Part shown: in pieces, positions 27,505 through 35,252 of the stretch
Layout of the letters: the number at the start of each line of letters is the position of its first letter
Numbering within the stretch: position 1 is the stretch's first letter
Assembly: GCA_903879715.1 (NCBI GenBank)
Contig: CAIRMR010000188.1
Location: 1 to 37,859 of the forward strand
Direction of reading: 5' to 3'
DNA from: an uncultured Bacteroidales bacterium
Lineage (GTDB): Bacteria; Bacteroidota; Bacteroidia; Bacteroidales; UBA4417
Length of the DNA stretch: 37,859 nucleotides
Notes under the pieces: generated by a model
What the model saw: only the letters and a program-made list of their open reading frames with translations
Database searches by the model: none
Told to the model about the DNA's origin: nothing
Position numbers and translations under genes: made by a program

Positions 27505-28278
27505 TTAAAATCCTCCTCCGCTGACCTTATCTTTCTGCGCCCCTATTTTTGCCCCCAGATATTCCCTGTTCATCCGCGCAATATTATCTATTGAAATCTC
27601 TTTCGGACATTCAGCTTCGCAGGCTCCTGTATTGGTGCAGTTTCCAAAACCAAGTTCATCCATTTTGGCAACCATAGCCTGAACCCTGCGGGTAGCTTCG
27701 GCTTTGCCTTGTGGTAACAATGCCAAATGCGATACTTTAGCAGCTACGAATAACATGGCAGATGCATTTTTACAGGCTGCAACACAAGCGCCACACCCAA
27801 TACATGCTGCCGCGTCCATGGATGAATCAGCATTTTCCTTTGGAATCAATATAGCATTCGCATCAGGAATTCCCCCGGTATTCACCGAGATAAATCCTCC
27901 TGCCTGTATAATTTTGTCAAAAGCCTGGCGATCGACCATCAGGTCGCGGATAACAGGGAATGCCTTGGAACGCCAGGGCTCAATAACGATGGTATCACCA
28001 TCTTTAAATTTACGCATATGCAACTGGCAGGTGGTAACCGCGTCATCGGGTCCATGCGGACGGCCGTTGATATACAGGCTGCAGGCACCACAAATACCTT
28101 CGCGGCAATCGTGATCGAATACAATAGGATCTTCTCCTTTAATTACTTGCTGTTCATTAACAACATCAAGCATTTCGAGGAATGAACTGCTGTCGCTGAT
28201 ACCGTTTATTTTATACGTGGCAAATTTGCCTTTGGCTTTGGCATTCTTCTGACGCCATATCTTTAGTGTAAAGTCCAT
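27505..28278 (-). CDS. sdhB: Succinate dehydrogenase/fumarate reductase iron-sulfur subunit
   Basis: A 257-aa cytoplasmic electron-transfer subunit. The N-terminal [2Fe-2S] ligands are C58, C63, C66 and C84 (CREGICGAC...C). The C-terminal ferredoxin domain has [11 protein letters not shown] (C159, C162, C165, C169) and [11 protein letters not shown] (C214, C220, C224), the ligand set expected for one [4Fe-4S] and one [3Fe-4S] cluster. It carries electrons between the SdhA flavin and the membrane subunit SdhC. It is the last gene of the operon, but an extra gene and repeats separate it from sdhA by 681 bases. A telomere-like repeat lies five bases upstream of its ATG. Confidence 0.95.
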   Translation of the reverse strand: MDFTLKIWRQKNAKAKGKFATYKINGISDSSSFLEMLDVVNEQQVIKGEDPIVFDHDCREGICGACSLYINGRPHGPDDAVTTCQLHMRKFKDGDTIVIEPWRSKAFPVIRDLMVDRQAFDKIIQAGGFISVNTGGIPDANAILIPKENADSSMDAAACIGCGACVAACKNASAMLFVAAKVSHLALLPQGKAEATRRVQAMVAKMDELGFGNCTNTGACEAECPKEISIDNIARMNREYLGAKIGAQKDKVSGGGF

Positions 28279-28283
28279 AGTTG

Positions 28284-28319
28284 AAGGGATTAGGGTTTAG
28301 GGGTTAGGTTTTAGGGGTG
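28284..28319. repeat. TTAGGGG-like repeat arm upstream of sdhB
   Basis: The plus strand reads gggattagggtttagggg and continues ttaggttttagggg. On the coding (minus) strand it is C-rich and ends five bases before the sdhB ATG. The 15-mer ttaggttttaggggt here is an exact reverse complement of part of the arm at 28898-28958. Confidence 0.85.
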
Positions 28320-28370
28320 GTGCTATAAATTATTGCTTTCCTTAATTCGAAACCTCTGTTCCTTATTTAT

Positions 28371-28748
28371 TTACTTTTTTATATTTTCGAGCTTTGTAAT
28401 CATTGCATTTAGCATTCTTCCAATTTCATTTAATTTGTTTTCAATCTCATCACAAGTTTCCTTTTTGATGTATTCCTGATTATACGCTATGATAATCAGC
28501 GTATTAAGTTCAAAAAGTGATCCTCTTGATATTTCCAGAAACTGGATGTAGTTCTTTGTTGTGCCTCTTCCCCAGCCTTCAGCTATGTTCGCAGGAATCG
28601 AAATAGCTGCTCTTCTAATTTGACTTGTTAAACAATACAACTCCTCTTTTGGGAATTTTTTAGTCGCTTTATATATATCGTTTACAAGTTCAATTCCTTT
28701 TTGCCAAACAAATAGATCTTTAAATGATTCAATCTTTTTATTTTCCAT
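28371..28748 (-). CDS. Four-helix-bundle protein (S23 / 23S rRNA intervening-sequence family)
   Basis: A 125-aa protein with the whole family signature: SFKDLFVWQKGIELVNDIY (residues ~8-26), FPKEELYCLTSQIRRAAISIPANIAEGWGRG (~33-63), LEISRGSLFELNTLIIIA (~72-89) and a C-terminal helix. Homologues are encoded inside intervening sequences of some 23S rRNA genes and occur as many scattered copies in Bacteroidetes; related proteins serve diversity-generating retroelements as Avd. The biochemical role is poorly known. Here it lies within the sdh operon in the same direction, so it should be on the sdh transcript. Reverse transcriptase genes and template repeats of a retroelement are absent from the window. 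Confidence 0.9.
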   Translation of the reverse strand: MENKKIESFKDLFVWQKGIELVNDIYKATKKFPKEELYCLTSQIRRAAISIPANIAEGWGRGTTKNYIQFLEISRGSLFELNTLIIIAYNQEYIKKETCDEIENKLNEIGRMLNAMITKLENIKK

Positions 28749-28752
28749 TTAT

Positions 28753-28782
28753 TTAAGGTTTTAGGATTTGGGGTTTAGGGAT
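28753..28782. repeat. Internal TTTAGGG-like repeat
   Basis: ttaaggttttaggatttggg followed by gtttaggga has the same orientation as the arm at 28284. It lies directly upstream of the four-helix-bundle start codon, so that gene is bracketed by direct copies. Confidence 0.75.
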
Positions 28783-28897
28783 GGTACAGAGTAGGTTAAG
28801 CTATCTTTTAATGAAGACCTTATTTCCGGATTTAATATTATAATTACTTTCAAACTCATTGACAAACAGGGTCTTAATGTAATATTTTGTAAGTATG

Positions 28898-28958
28898 GCC
28901 CCTAACCCCTAAAACCTAAAACCCAACCCCTAAAACCCAACCCCTAAAACCCAACCCC
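28898..28958. repeat. 14-bp minisatellite, potential G-quadruplex, at the sdhA stop
   Basis: taaaacccaacccc is repeated three times without change (28917-28958), after degenerate cccctaaaacct units from ~28898. It ends one base before the sdhA stop codon. On the sdh sense strand the unit is GGGGTTGGGTTTTA, which gives six consecutive runs of three or four G, enough for a G-quadruplex in DNA or mRNA. Confidence 0.9.
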
Positions 28959-28959
28959 T

Positions 28960-30900
28960 TTATTTATAATTCCTCTGCTTAACCTCAATAGCTTCATATT
29001 CAAGAGATTCTTTATTGAGTATGGGTTCTTTGCTGTCACCATTATATTCCCATGCAGCCACATACATATAATCATCATCATTACGTAAAGCTTCTCCTTC
29101 AGGAGTCTGATATTCTTCACGGAAATGCCCGCCGCAGGATTCTTCCCGATTCAGGGCATCTATTGCCATCAGTTCACCTAATTCCAGGAAATCGGCAACA
29201 CGACCTGCTTTTTCCAACTCAGGATTTACCTCATTGAATTCTCCGGTTATCTTAACATCTTTCCAGAATTCGGCTCTCACTTCACGAATCATCGTTATCG
29301 CTTTCTGAAGTCCTTCCTTATTCCGTGCCATGCCAACATATTCCCACATTATCTTCCCTAGCTGGCGGTGGAAGTGATCAACAGTTTTGGTTCCTTTTAC
29401 ATCGAAAAGCTGCTGTAGACTGGCTTTTACCTGTTTTTCAGATTCAATAAATTCGGGTAAATCTGTTTTAAAGCGAGGAACATTAATCTGGTCAGCCAGG
29501 TAATTCTGAATGGTATAGGGTAAGACGAAATATCCGTCGGCTAGTCCCTGCATCAAAGCCGAAGCGCCCAAACGGTTTGCACCGTGATCGGAGAAATTGG
29601 CTTCGCCGGCAACAAATAATCCCTTTACAGTCGACATCAGGTCATAATCAACCCAGAGGCCACCCATAGTATAATGCACAGCGGGATAGATCATCATTGG
29701 GTTTTCGTATGGATTTTCATCAACGATCTTCTGATACATCTGGAACAGGTTTCCATAACGTTCTTCAATAACATTCCTGCCAAGACGTTTGATGGAATCC
29801 GCGAAATCAAGATAAACAGCCAGTCCTGTTTCGCCAACGCCAAATCCGGCATCGCAACGCTCTTTTGCGGCACGCGAAGCTACATCGCGCGGAACCAGGT
29901 TTCCGAATGCCGGGTAACGACGTTCAAGGTAATAATCGCGGTTTTCTTCGGCAATATCTTTAGGCTTCATTTTGTTATGACGAAGCGCTTCCACATCTTC
30001 CTTGCGTTTCGGAACCCAGATGCGGCCATCGTTACGCAAGCTCTCGCTCATCAACGTGAGTTTCGACTGGAAATCGCCATGAACCGGGATACAGGTCGGG
30101 TGAATTTGTGTAAAGCAGGGATTTCCGAAGAAAGCACCTTTTTTATATGCTTTCCAGATGGCAGTTGCATTGCTGCCCATAGCATTTGTCGAAAGGAAGA
30201 ATACATTTCCGTAACCACCTGTGGCAAGCACAACAGCATGAGCCGAATGTCGTTCAATTTCACCTGTAACCAGGTTGCGTGCTATGATACCGCGGGCACG
30301 ACCGTCGATAATAACGACATCGAGCATTTCGTGGCGGGTATAGGATTCCACGTTTCCAAGGCTAACCTGCCTGCTCATGGCACTGTAGGCGCCAAGCAAT
30401 AATTGCTGGCCGGTTTGTCCGCGGGCATAAAAAGTACGCGAGACCTGTGCTCCGCCAAACGAACGGTTGTCGAGCAATCCGCCATATTCACGGGCAAAAG
30501 GAACACCTAGTGCAACAGACTGGTCGATGATGCTGCCGCTTACTTCGGCAAGCCGGTAAACATTGCCTTCGCGGGCGCGGTAATCGCCGCCTTTAATGGT
30601 GTCGTAAAACAAACGGTAAACGCTGTCGCCATCATTCTGATAATTTTTTGAGGCATTAATACCGCCCTGTGCGGCAATACTATGCGCACGTCGCGGGCTG
30701 TCCTGGTAACAGAAAGCTTTTACCTTAAACCCCAAAGCACCTAAGGATGCCGCCGCCGACGCACCGGCAAGCCCGGTTCCAACGACAATAATATCGAGTT
30801 TCCTCTTATTCGAAGGGTTTACAAGGGCAATATGGTCCTTATAACTGCTCCATTTTGTGGCAACAGGCCCCTGTGGTATTTTTGAATTAAGTTTTGTCAT
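28960..30900 (-). CDS. sdhA: Succinate dehydrogenase/fumarate reductase flavoprotein subunit
   Basis: A 646-aa catalytic subunit carrying covalent FAD. The start [11 protein letters not shown] at 30900 is preferred over an in-frame ATG 27 bases upstream. Visible features are the dinucleotide-binding [16 protein letters not shown] (residues ~40-55), the [11 protein letters not shown] motif with the FAD-linking histidine, HPTCIPV near the active site, [12 protein letters not shown] and the [17 protein letters not shown] block. It interconverts succinate and fumarate on the cytoplasmic face. The gene begins 47 bases after the sdhC stop, so they are co-transcribed. Sequence alone does not decide the physiological direction. 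Confidence 0.95.
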   Translation of the reverse strand: MTKLNSKIPQGPVATKWSSYKDHIALVNPSNKRKLDIIVVGTGLAGASAAASLGALGFKVKAFCYQDSPRRAHSIAAQGGINASKNYQNDGDSVYRLFYDTIKGGDYRAREGNVYRLAEVSGSIIDQSVALGVPFAREYGGLLDNRSFGGAQVSRTFYARGQTGQQLLLGAYSAMSRQVSLGNVESYTRHEMLDVVIIDGRARGIIARNLVTGEIERHSAHAVVLATGGYGNVFFLSTNAMGSNATAIWKAYKKGAFFGNPCFTQIHPTCIPVHGDFQSKLTLMSESLRNDGRIWVPKRKEDVEALRHNKMKPKDIAEENRDYYLERRYPAFGNLVPRDVASRAAKERCDAGFGVGETGLAVYLDFADSIKRLGRNVIEERYGNLFQMYQKIVDENPYENPMMIYPAVHYTMGGLWVDYDLMSTVKGLFVAGEANFSDHGANRLGASALMQGLADGYFVLPYTIQNYLADQINVPRFKTDLPEFIESEKQVKASLQQLFDVKGTKTVDHFHRQLGKIMWEYVGMARNKEGLQKAITMIREVRAEFWKDVKITGEFNEVNPELEKAGRVADFLELGELMAIDALNREESCGGHFREEYQTPEGEALRNDDDYMYVAAWEYNGDSKEPILNKESLEYEAIEVKQRNYK

Positions 30901-30947
30901 ACAAATTATACTTTTATCAGCTGACAATCAGCAATTTGATGTGCCTG

Positions 30948-31613
30948 TTACTTTGTGAAAATAAAAAATAAAGGAATGCTTGCAAATCCCAGCGGAACCA
31001 CAACCGAATAGATAGTACCTGCGGCTTTAATAAAAGGTGTGTATTTGGTGTGATTCAGCCCCAATGTCTGAAATGCCGACTGGAAAGCGTGGTGAAGGTG
31101 AAATCCCAGGAAAATCATCAGCACCACATACAAAACGGCATAAAACCTGTCAGCGAAAAGTGAGTTAGCCATCTGGTAAAAATCTTCTTTCTCAACCCCG
31201 GCCGGAGGACTAACCAATCCAAGTTTCACAAAATAGAAATTGGTAAAATGAATGCATAGAAAAATAAAAATGATTGCACCTGTGTGGATCATATACTTTG
31301 AGAAAAACGAAAGGTGTGAGTACCCGGCAACTTTATATCGTACGGGTCGTGCCAGCCAGTTTTGAATCTGGATAAAGACTCCGATAACAATATGAATGGC
31401 AAAGCCGCCCATCAGGAATATCTCCATGATTTTTACCAGGGGATTGGTAGTCATAAATTCAACAGCGACCTTAAAGGCGGCTCCATCATCGTTACTCAGA
31501 AGCAGAAGGTTAATTGCCAGGTGAACAACCAGAAAAGTAATTAAAAAGAGGCCTGCAAGGGCCATTACCACTTTTTTTGTGATTGATGAGTAAAATAAAT
31601 ATTTATTGCCCAT
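30948..31613 (-). CDS. sdhC: Succinate dehydrogenase cytochrome b558-type membrane subunit
   Basis: A 221-aa integral membrane protein with five predicted helices, of the single-subunit diheme b-type family (as in Bacteroidetes and Bacillus) that replaces SdhC plus SdhD. Candidate heme-ligand histidines are in VVHLAINLLL (H31), FAIHIVIGVFIQIQNW, IHFTNFYF and FLGFHLHHAFQSAFQ. It anchors SdhAB and passes electrons to or from (mena)quinone. It is the first gene of the operon. A -7 box lies 85-92 bases upstream of its ATG, within a divergent control region shared with the aminopeptidase gene. Confidence 0.93.
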   Translation of the reverse strand: MGNKYLFYSSITKKVVMALAGLFLITFLVVHLAINLLLLSNDDGAAFKVAVEFMTTNPLVKIMEIFLMGGFAIHIVIGVFIQIQNWLARPVRYKVAGYSHLSFFSKYMIHTGAIIFIFLCIHFTNFYFVKLGLVSPPAGVEKEDFYQMANSLFADRFYAVLYVVLMIFLGFHLHHAFQSAFQTLGLNHTKYTPFIKAAGTIYSVVVPLGFASIPLFFIFTK

Positions 31614-31636
31614 ACGATTATTGATTTGATATATTT

Positions 31637-31689
31637 ACAGGCAACACTAAATTTTGCATTGAAAATAATTCATACTTTTGGTTGCCTGT
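31637..31689. promoter_or_regulatory. 9-bp inverted repeat in the sdhC/aminopeptidase divergent region
   Basis: acaggcaac (31637-31645) and gttgcctgt (31681-31689) are perfect inverted copies, 35 bases apart. They flank the -7 box of the rightward promoter and lie in the 5' leader of the leftward sdh transcript. They could be an operator pair or an mRNA hairpin. Confidence 0.5.
31653..31680 (+). promoter_or_regulatory. Promoter for the Xaa-Pro aminopeptidase gene
   Basis: TTTG at 31653-31656 and TACTTTTG at 31673-31680 fit the Bacteroidetes -33/-7 pattern with a 16-base gap. The predicted leader is about 115 bases. Confidence 0.5.
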
Positions 31690-31697
31690 GAGTGGAA

Positions 31698-31705
31698 CAA
31701 ATATA
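31698..31705 (-). promoter_or_regulatory. -7 box for the sdh operon
   Basis: The minus strand reads TATATTTG (plus strand caaatata), matching TAnnTTTG, about 85 bases upstream of the sdhC start. No clear -33 TTG at normal spacing was found. Confidence 0.5.
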
Positions 31706-31802
31706 GAAACAATACTATTTGAATTCCGAACATCAGGTATAAAAATTGGTTTTTTTTAAAAGAAAACGCCAATTACCTTTCAACTAATTAAATACCAGCA
31801 AA

Positions 31803-33089
31803 ATGCGATATCAACCTATCCGGAAAGAAATGTATATCAGTAACCGTGCAAAGCTTGTTGCTAAGCTGAAACCCGGTTCGCTGGCCATTGTCAACTCAAA
31901 CGATGAAATGCCGCGATCAGGCGACCAGACTCATCCTTTCAGGCAAAACTCGGATATGTTTTATCTTACCTGTCTCGACCAGGAGAAATGCATTCTGACA
32001 TTTTGCCCTGAGCATCCTGTTGAAAGTATGCGCGAATTGCTGTTCACGGTGAAAACTAACGATCTGATGGTGATCTGGAATGGTCACAAATACACATTGG
32101 AGCAAGTTAGCGAAGTTTCCGGGATAAAGAATGTAAAATGGCTGGATGAATTTGAAATTACATTACGCGATTTGATGTCGAGAGTGCAGGTTGTTTACCT
32201 GAACCAGAACGAATACCCGAAATTTATAACAGAAGTACCATCCCGTGATGTTCGGTTTGCAGCTAAAATGTTGCAGGACTTCCCTGTTCATACGTATGAG
32301 CGGCTTGCACCCATTATTACTGAAATGAGGCTTATAAAAGAACCGGAGGAAATTGTGCAGATTCAAAAAGCGTGCAACCTCACCAATGATGGTTTTCGCC
32401 GCGTGCTTCAGTTTGTTAAACCAGGCGTTCTGGAGTATGAAATTGAAGCCGAATATACCCATGAGTTTATCCGCAAAGGAGGCACCGGCCATGCATATCC
32501 TCCGATTATAGCCTCGGGTGCCAACGCATGCATTCTTCATTACAATACCAACTTCAATACGTGTAAGGACGGCGATCTGCTGCTTATGGATGTGGGAGCC
32601 GAATATGGAAACTATGCCGCAGATATGACACGGACAATTCCCGTCAACGGCAAATTCAGTCCACGGCAACGTCAGGTTTATAATTCTGTACTGCACATTT
32701 TGAAATCCGCTGCTGCAATGTTAAAACCGGGAACTTCCATTGAAAAATGGCATGGCGAAGTCTGTAAACTGATGGAAAAGGAATTGGTTGGATTGGGCTT
32801 GATAAATAAGCAGGAATTAAAAAGACAAACCGCTGATTCACCGGCGTATTTCAGGTATTATATGCACGGAACAGGCCATTTTCTTGGCCTTGATGTACAC
32901 GATGTAGGCTCACGCCAGGTCGTTTTCGAAAGCGGTATGGTTATGACCTGCGAGCCAGGGATTTATATCCCTGAAGAAGGTATCGGAATTCGTCTCGAAA
33001 ATGATATTATGGTTGCCGAAGAGCCGATAAATCTTATGGCCGCCATTCCGGTTGAGCCGGATGAAATTGAGGAATTGATGAGGGGATAG
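31803..33089 (+). CDS. Xaa-Pro aminopeptidase (M24B), copy 1
   Basis: A 428-aa cytoplasmic metallopeptidase that removes an N-terminal residue preceding proline. The N-terminal creatinase-like domain (residues ~1-165; RSGDQTHPFRQNSDMFYLTCLD) is followed by the pita-bread catalytic domain. The dinuclear metal ligands are D263 and D274 (MDVGAEYGNYAADMTR), H359 (GTGHFLGLDVHD), E384 (CEPGIY) and E399 (IRLEND), all present. The ATG at 31803 gives the family-normal start. A paralogue starts 578 bases downstream. The TAG stop lies inside a TTAGGGG-like repeat. Confidence 0.93.
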   Translation: MRYQPIRKEMYISNRAKLVAKLKPGSLAIVNSNDEMPRSGDQTHPFRQNSDMFYLTCLDQEKCILTFCPEHPVESMRELLFTVKTNDLMVIWNGHKYTLEQVSEVSGIKNVKWLDEFEITLRDLMSRVQVVYLNQNEYPKFITEVPSRDVRFAAKMLQDFPVHTYERLAPIITEMRLIKEPEEIVQIQKACNLTNDGFRRVLQFVKPGVLEYEIEAEYTHEFIRKGGTGHAYPPIIASGANACILHYNTNFNTCKDGDLLLMDVGAEYGNYAADMTRTIPVNGKFSPRQRQVYNSVLHILKSAAAMLKPGTSIEKWHGEVCKLMEKELVGLGLINKQELKRQTADSPAYFRYYMHGTGHFLGLDVHDVGSRQVVFESGMVMTCEPGIYIPEEGIGIRLENDIMVAEEPINLMAAIPVEPDEIEELMRG

Positions 33090-33113
33090 GATTTAGGGGT
33101 TAGGATTTAGGGA
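33083..33113. repeat. TTAGGGG-like repeat overlapping the aminopeptidase stop
   Basis: gggataggatttaggggtta followed by ggatttaggga is the same repeat class as in the sdhA-sdhB gap. Its first units contain the TAG stop codon (33087-33089) of the upstream gene. Confidence 0.75.
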
Positions 33114-33208
33114 TTGCAGAGTCAAAATATCCTTATAAGGATGCCTGACTTCCTGACTTCTTTCTTACAACCTACATCTTACACCTTACAACTCATAACA
33201 CCCATCTT

Positions 33209-33526
33209 CTACAAACACCCAAACTTCTTCATCACCTCATCCTTCACCTTATATCCCAATGATCTGGCTTTCTTGAGGTCGTCGCAGCCATCAATATTCG
33301 GAAAGGTATTGGCTGGCAATTCAAACCAGACTGTTGCGCGGTTATAATAGGCTTCGGCAAAATCAGCTTTGAGCTCAATTGCTTTTGTAAAACATTCATA
33401 GGCTTGTTTATATTCAAATTTCTTTGAATGATCAACACCCTGTTTATTCCATTCTGTTGCGGTTTGCGCGAACATCGCCATTGATAAAACCAGGAATAAT
33501 CCGGAAAGTAAAAGTATCTTTTTCAT
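33209..33526 (-). CDS. Small secreted TPR protein
   Basis: A 105-aa exported protein. Residues 1-20 are a signal peptide (LSMAMFA-QTATEW). At least one to two tetratricopeptide repeats follow (WNKQGVDHSKKFEYKQAYECFTKAIELKADFAEAYYNRATVWF, residues ~24-66), with a degenerate third helix pair ending KKFGCL. TPRs mediate protein-protein contacts; no partner is indicated. It lies between two aminopeptidase genes but points the opposite way, and it has its own -7 box. Confidence 0.8.
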   Translation of the reverse strand: MKKILLLSGLFLVLSMAMFAQTATEWNKQGVDHSKKFEYKQAYECFTKAIELKADFAEAYYNRATVWFELPANTFPNIDGCDDLKKARSLGYKVKDEVMKKFGCL

Positions 33527-33547
33527 TTGCTTCTGTTTTTAATACAA

Positions 33548-33555
33548 CAAATTTA
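33548..33555 (-). promoter_or_regulatory. -7 box for the TPR gene
   Basis: The minus strand reads TAAATTTG (plus strand caaattta), matching TAnnTTTG, 22 bases upstream of the TPR gene start. Confidence 0.5.
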
Positions 33556-33611
33556 GGGCAAAATTTAACATTGTATCCGGAATCTCTTTAATAATGGATA
33601 CATCAAAACCA

Positions 33612-33619
33612 TATATTTG
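33612..33619 (+). promoter_or_regulatory. -7 box for aminopeptidase copy 2
   Basis: TATATTTG matches TAnnTTTG, 47 bases upstream of the second Xaa-Pro aminopeptidase ATG. No -33 element at the usual spacing was seen. Confidence 0.5.
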
Positions 33620-33666
33620 CAATGTTTAAATCATCTTGTTTCTAAAACTAAAAAATATCCTCAACC

Positions 33667-35061
33667 ATGTTTAATCCTGAAATATACACCGAACGACGTA
33701 ACGCATTGCGAAACCTGATGCCATCAGGCCTTATCCTGTTACCGGGTAATTCCGAAGCTGCTTATAATTATCCTGCTAATACATACACCTTCAGGCAGGA
33801 CAGCAATTTCTCCTATTTCTTCGGGCTCGAAAATCCTGACTTCACTGGTATTATTGATATTGATAACGGTATCGATTATATTTTCGGTAACGACTTCGAG
33901 ATTGATGATATCATCTGGATGGGCCCGCAACCCAAAGTAGTTGACCTGGCTGTAAAAGTTGGCATCAAAAACACAGCTTCATTAAGCGAATTGACGGTAT
34001 TCATAAATAATGCTATACAGAAACGCCGGCCAATTCATTTTGCTCCGACTTACCGCGCTGAAACCACATTGCAGGTTTGCGGACTCTTAGGCCTTAATCC
34101 TTTACGTATCCGCGATTACGCTTCCTTACCCTTGATTGAAGCTGTAATTAAACTTCGTTCGGTTAAGTCAGAGCTGGAAATTGCTGAAATTGAAAAAGCA
34201 ATAGGCACTGCCTGGCATATGTTTACAACCGGAATGCGCATGGCTTATCCAGGCCGGAAAGAACAGGAAATCGTAGGCGCAATGGAAGGGATTTCAATCG
34301 CTCATGGAAGGCCTGTTTCATTTCCTATCATTTTAAGCACTAACGGGCAAATCCTGCATAATCATCACCACGAAAATATTCTCCAGGAAGGCCGAATGAT
34401 GGTAATGGATGCCGGAAGCGAAACTTCGCTGAATTATTGCAGTGATATTACACGTACCGTACCTGTCGGTGGAAAATTCAGCCAGAAACAGCGTGAAATT
34501 TATGAGATTGTGCTCAACGCTAATCTGAATGGAATAGCTGCCACCAAACCCGGTACTTTTTACCGCGATTGCCATACAGTTGCCTGCGAAACGATAGCCA
34601 CTGGTTTAAAGGACCTGGGACTGATGAAAGGCGATGTTAAAGAAGCTGTTGTTGCGGGTGCTCACGCGCTTTTCCTGCCTCACGGCCTCGGGCATATGCT
34701 TGGCCTTGATGTACACGATATGGAAGGACTCGGGCAGATACATGTGGGCTATGACAGTGAGATTCAGCCCAGCTCGCAGTTCGGTACCGCATACCTGCGC
34801 ATGGGCCGCCGTTTACAGCCCGGTTTTGTGATTACCAATGAGCCAGGAATCTATTTTATTCCCGAACTTATCGATATGTGGAAAGCCGAAAAGAAATACG
34901 CGGAATTCCTGAATTATGATAAAATTGAAGAATACCGCAATTTCGGGGGTATCCGTATTGAAGATGATATCCTCGTTACTGCTGACGGTCACCGCGTTTT
35001 GGGCAAACCAATTCCAAAAACCGTAGCCGAAGTTGAAGCTACCATGGCAGATAGGTTATAG
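33667..35061 (+). CDS. Xaa-Pro aminopeptidase (M24B), copy 2
   Basis: A 464-aa metallopeptidase of the aminopeptidase P group. The N-terminal domain (MFNPEIYTERRNALRNLMP..., TFRQDSNFSYFFGLENPD) is followed by the catalytic domain with ligands D248 and D260 (MDAGSETSLNYCSDITR, one residue longer than usual), H343 (HGLGHMLGLDVHD), E392 (NEPGIYF) and E432 (IRIEDD). All metal ligands are intact. It differs from copy 1 by an insert of about 35 residues before and within the EPGIY region, so the two genes are old paralogues rather than a fresh duplication. The TAG stop is embedded in the first unit of a 20-bp repeat. Confidence 0.93.
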   Translation: MFNPEIYTERRNALRNLMPSGLILLPGNSEAAYNYPANTYTFRQDSNFSYFFGLENPDFTGIIDIDNGIDYIFGNDFEIDDIIWMGPQPKVVDLAVKVGIKNTASLSELTVFINNAIQKRRPIHFAPTYRAETTLQVCGLLGLNPLRIRDYASLPLIEAVIKLRSVKSELEIAEIEKAIGTAWHMFTTGMRMAYPGRKEQEIVGAMEGISIAHGRPVSFPIILSTNGQILHNHHHENILQEGRMMVMDAGSETSLNYCSDITRTVPVGGKFSQKQREIYEIVLNANLNGIAATKPGTFYRDCHTVACETIATGLKDLGLMKGDVKEAVVAGAHALFLPHGLGHMLGLDVHDMEGLGQIHVGYDSEIQPSSQFGTAYLRMGRRLQPGFVITNEPGIYFIPELIDMWKAEKKYAEFLNYDKIEEYRNFGGIRIEDDILVTADGHRVLGKPIPKTVAEVEATMADRL

Positions 35062-35131
35062 TGTCTGCACACCCGCATTAGTGTCTGCACACCCGCATTA
35101 GTGTCTGCACACCCGCAGGGTGTCTGACACT
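35060..35131. repeat. 20-bp direct repeats ending in an inverted repeat
   Basis: agtgtctgcacacccgcatt occurs at 35060-35079 and 35080-35099. A third copy begins at 35100 and turns into a hairpin: agtgtctgcacaccc - gca - gggtgtctgacact (35100-35131). The first copy shares its AG with the aminopeptidase TAG stop codon. Confidence 0.9.
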
Positions 35132-35146
35132 ACTAACTGCAAAACT

Positions 35147-35180
35147 AAAGAGAGCTTGTATCTTTACAGCCTCTCTTTTT
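35147..35180 (+). terminator. Rho-independent terminator
   Basis: The 8-bp stem aaagagag / ctctcttt with a 16-base loop is followed by T's, 86 bases after the aminopeptidase stop. Confidence 0.7.
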
Positions 35181-35217
35181 AGTGTCTGCACACGCAACGC
35201 GTGTCTGACACTAAAAA
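35176..35217. terminator. Long AGTGTC/GACACT hairpin, possible bidirectional terminator
   Basis: Arms tttttagtgtc / gacactaaaaa pair over 11 bp. Inside them acacgc - aac - gcgtgt adds 6 bp, separated by a small internal loop. The A/T ends give a T run on either strand. It shares its core with the repeat at 35100-35131 and lies 35 bases upstream of the hydrolase ATG. Confidence 0.7.
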
Positions 35218-35252
35218 ATCTTTAGCACCCCGGCCATATAATTTTTTGAACT

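Larger units (their letters stand above)
28284..28958 (-). mobile_element. Candidate S23-gene cassette inserted between sdhA and sdhB
   Basis: The segment comprises the C-rich arm at the sdhB start, the four-helix-bundle gene, an internal G-rich repeat, a 115-base AT-rich spacer and the inverted arm that touches the sdhA stop. The outer arms are complementary over at least 15 bases and could pair in the mRNA around the gene. No transposase or target duplication is seen. Insertion is inferred from the unusual interruption of an otherwise compact sdhCAB operon. Confidence 0.45.

Noticed and set aside
28371-28748. Avd of a diversity-generating retroelement
   Set aside because: The protein is of the same fold family, but there is no reverse transcriptase, template repeat or variable repeat nearby, and the full signature fits the S23 type.
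29674-30402. 242-aa plus-strand open frame opposite sdhA
   Set aside because: It lies wholly antisense to the well-conserved sdhA and shows no recognisable domain, so it is a shadow frame.
35060-35131. CRISPR array
   Set aside because: The 20-bp units are directly adjacent with no spacers, only about three copies exist, and no cas genes are in the window.
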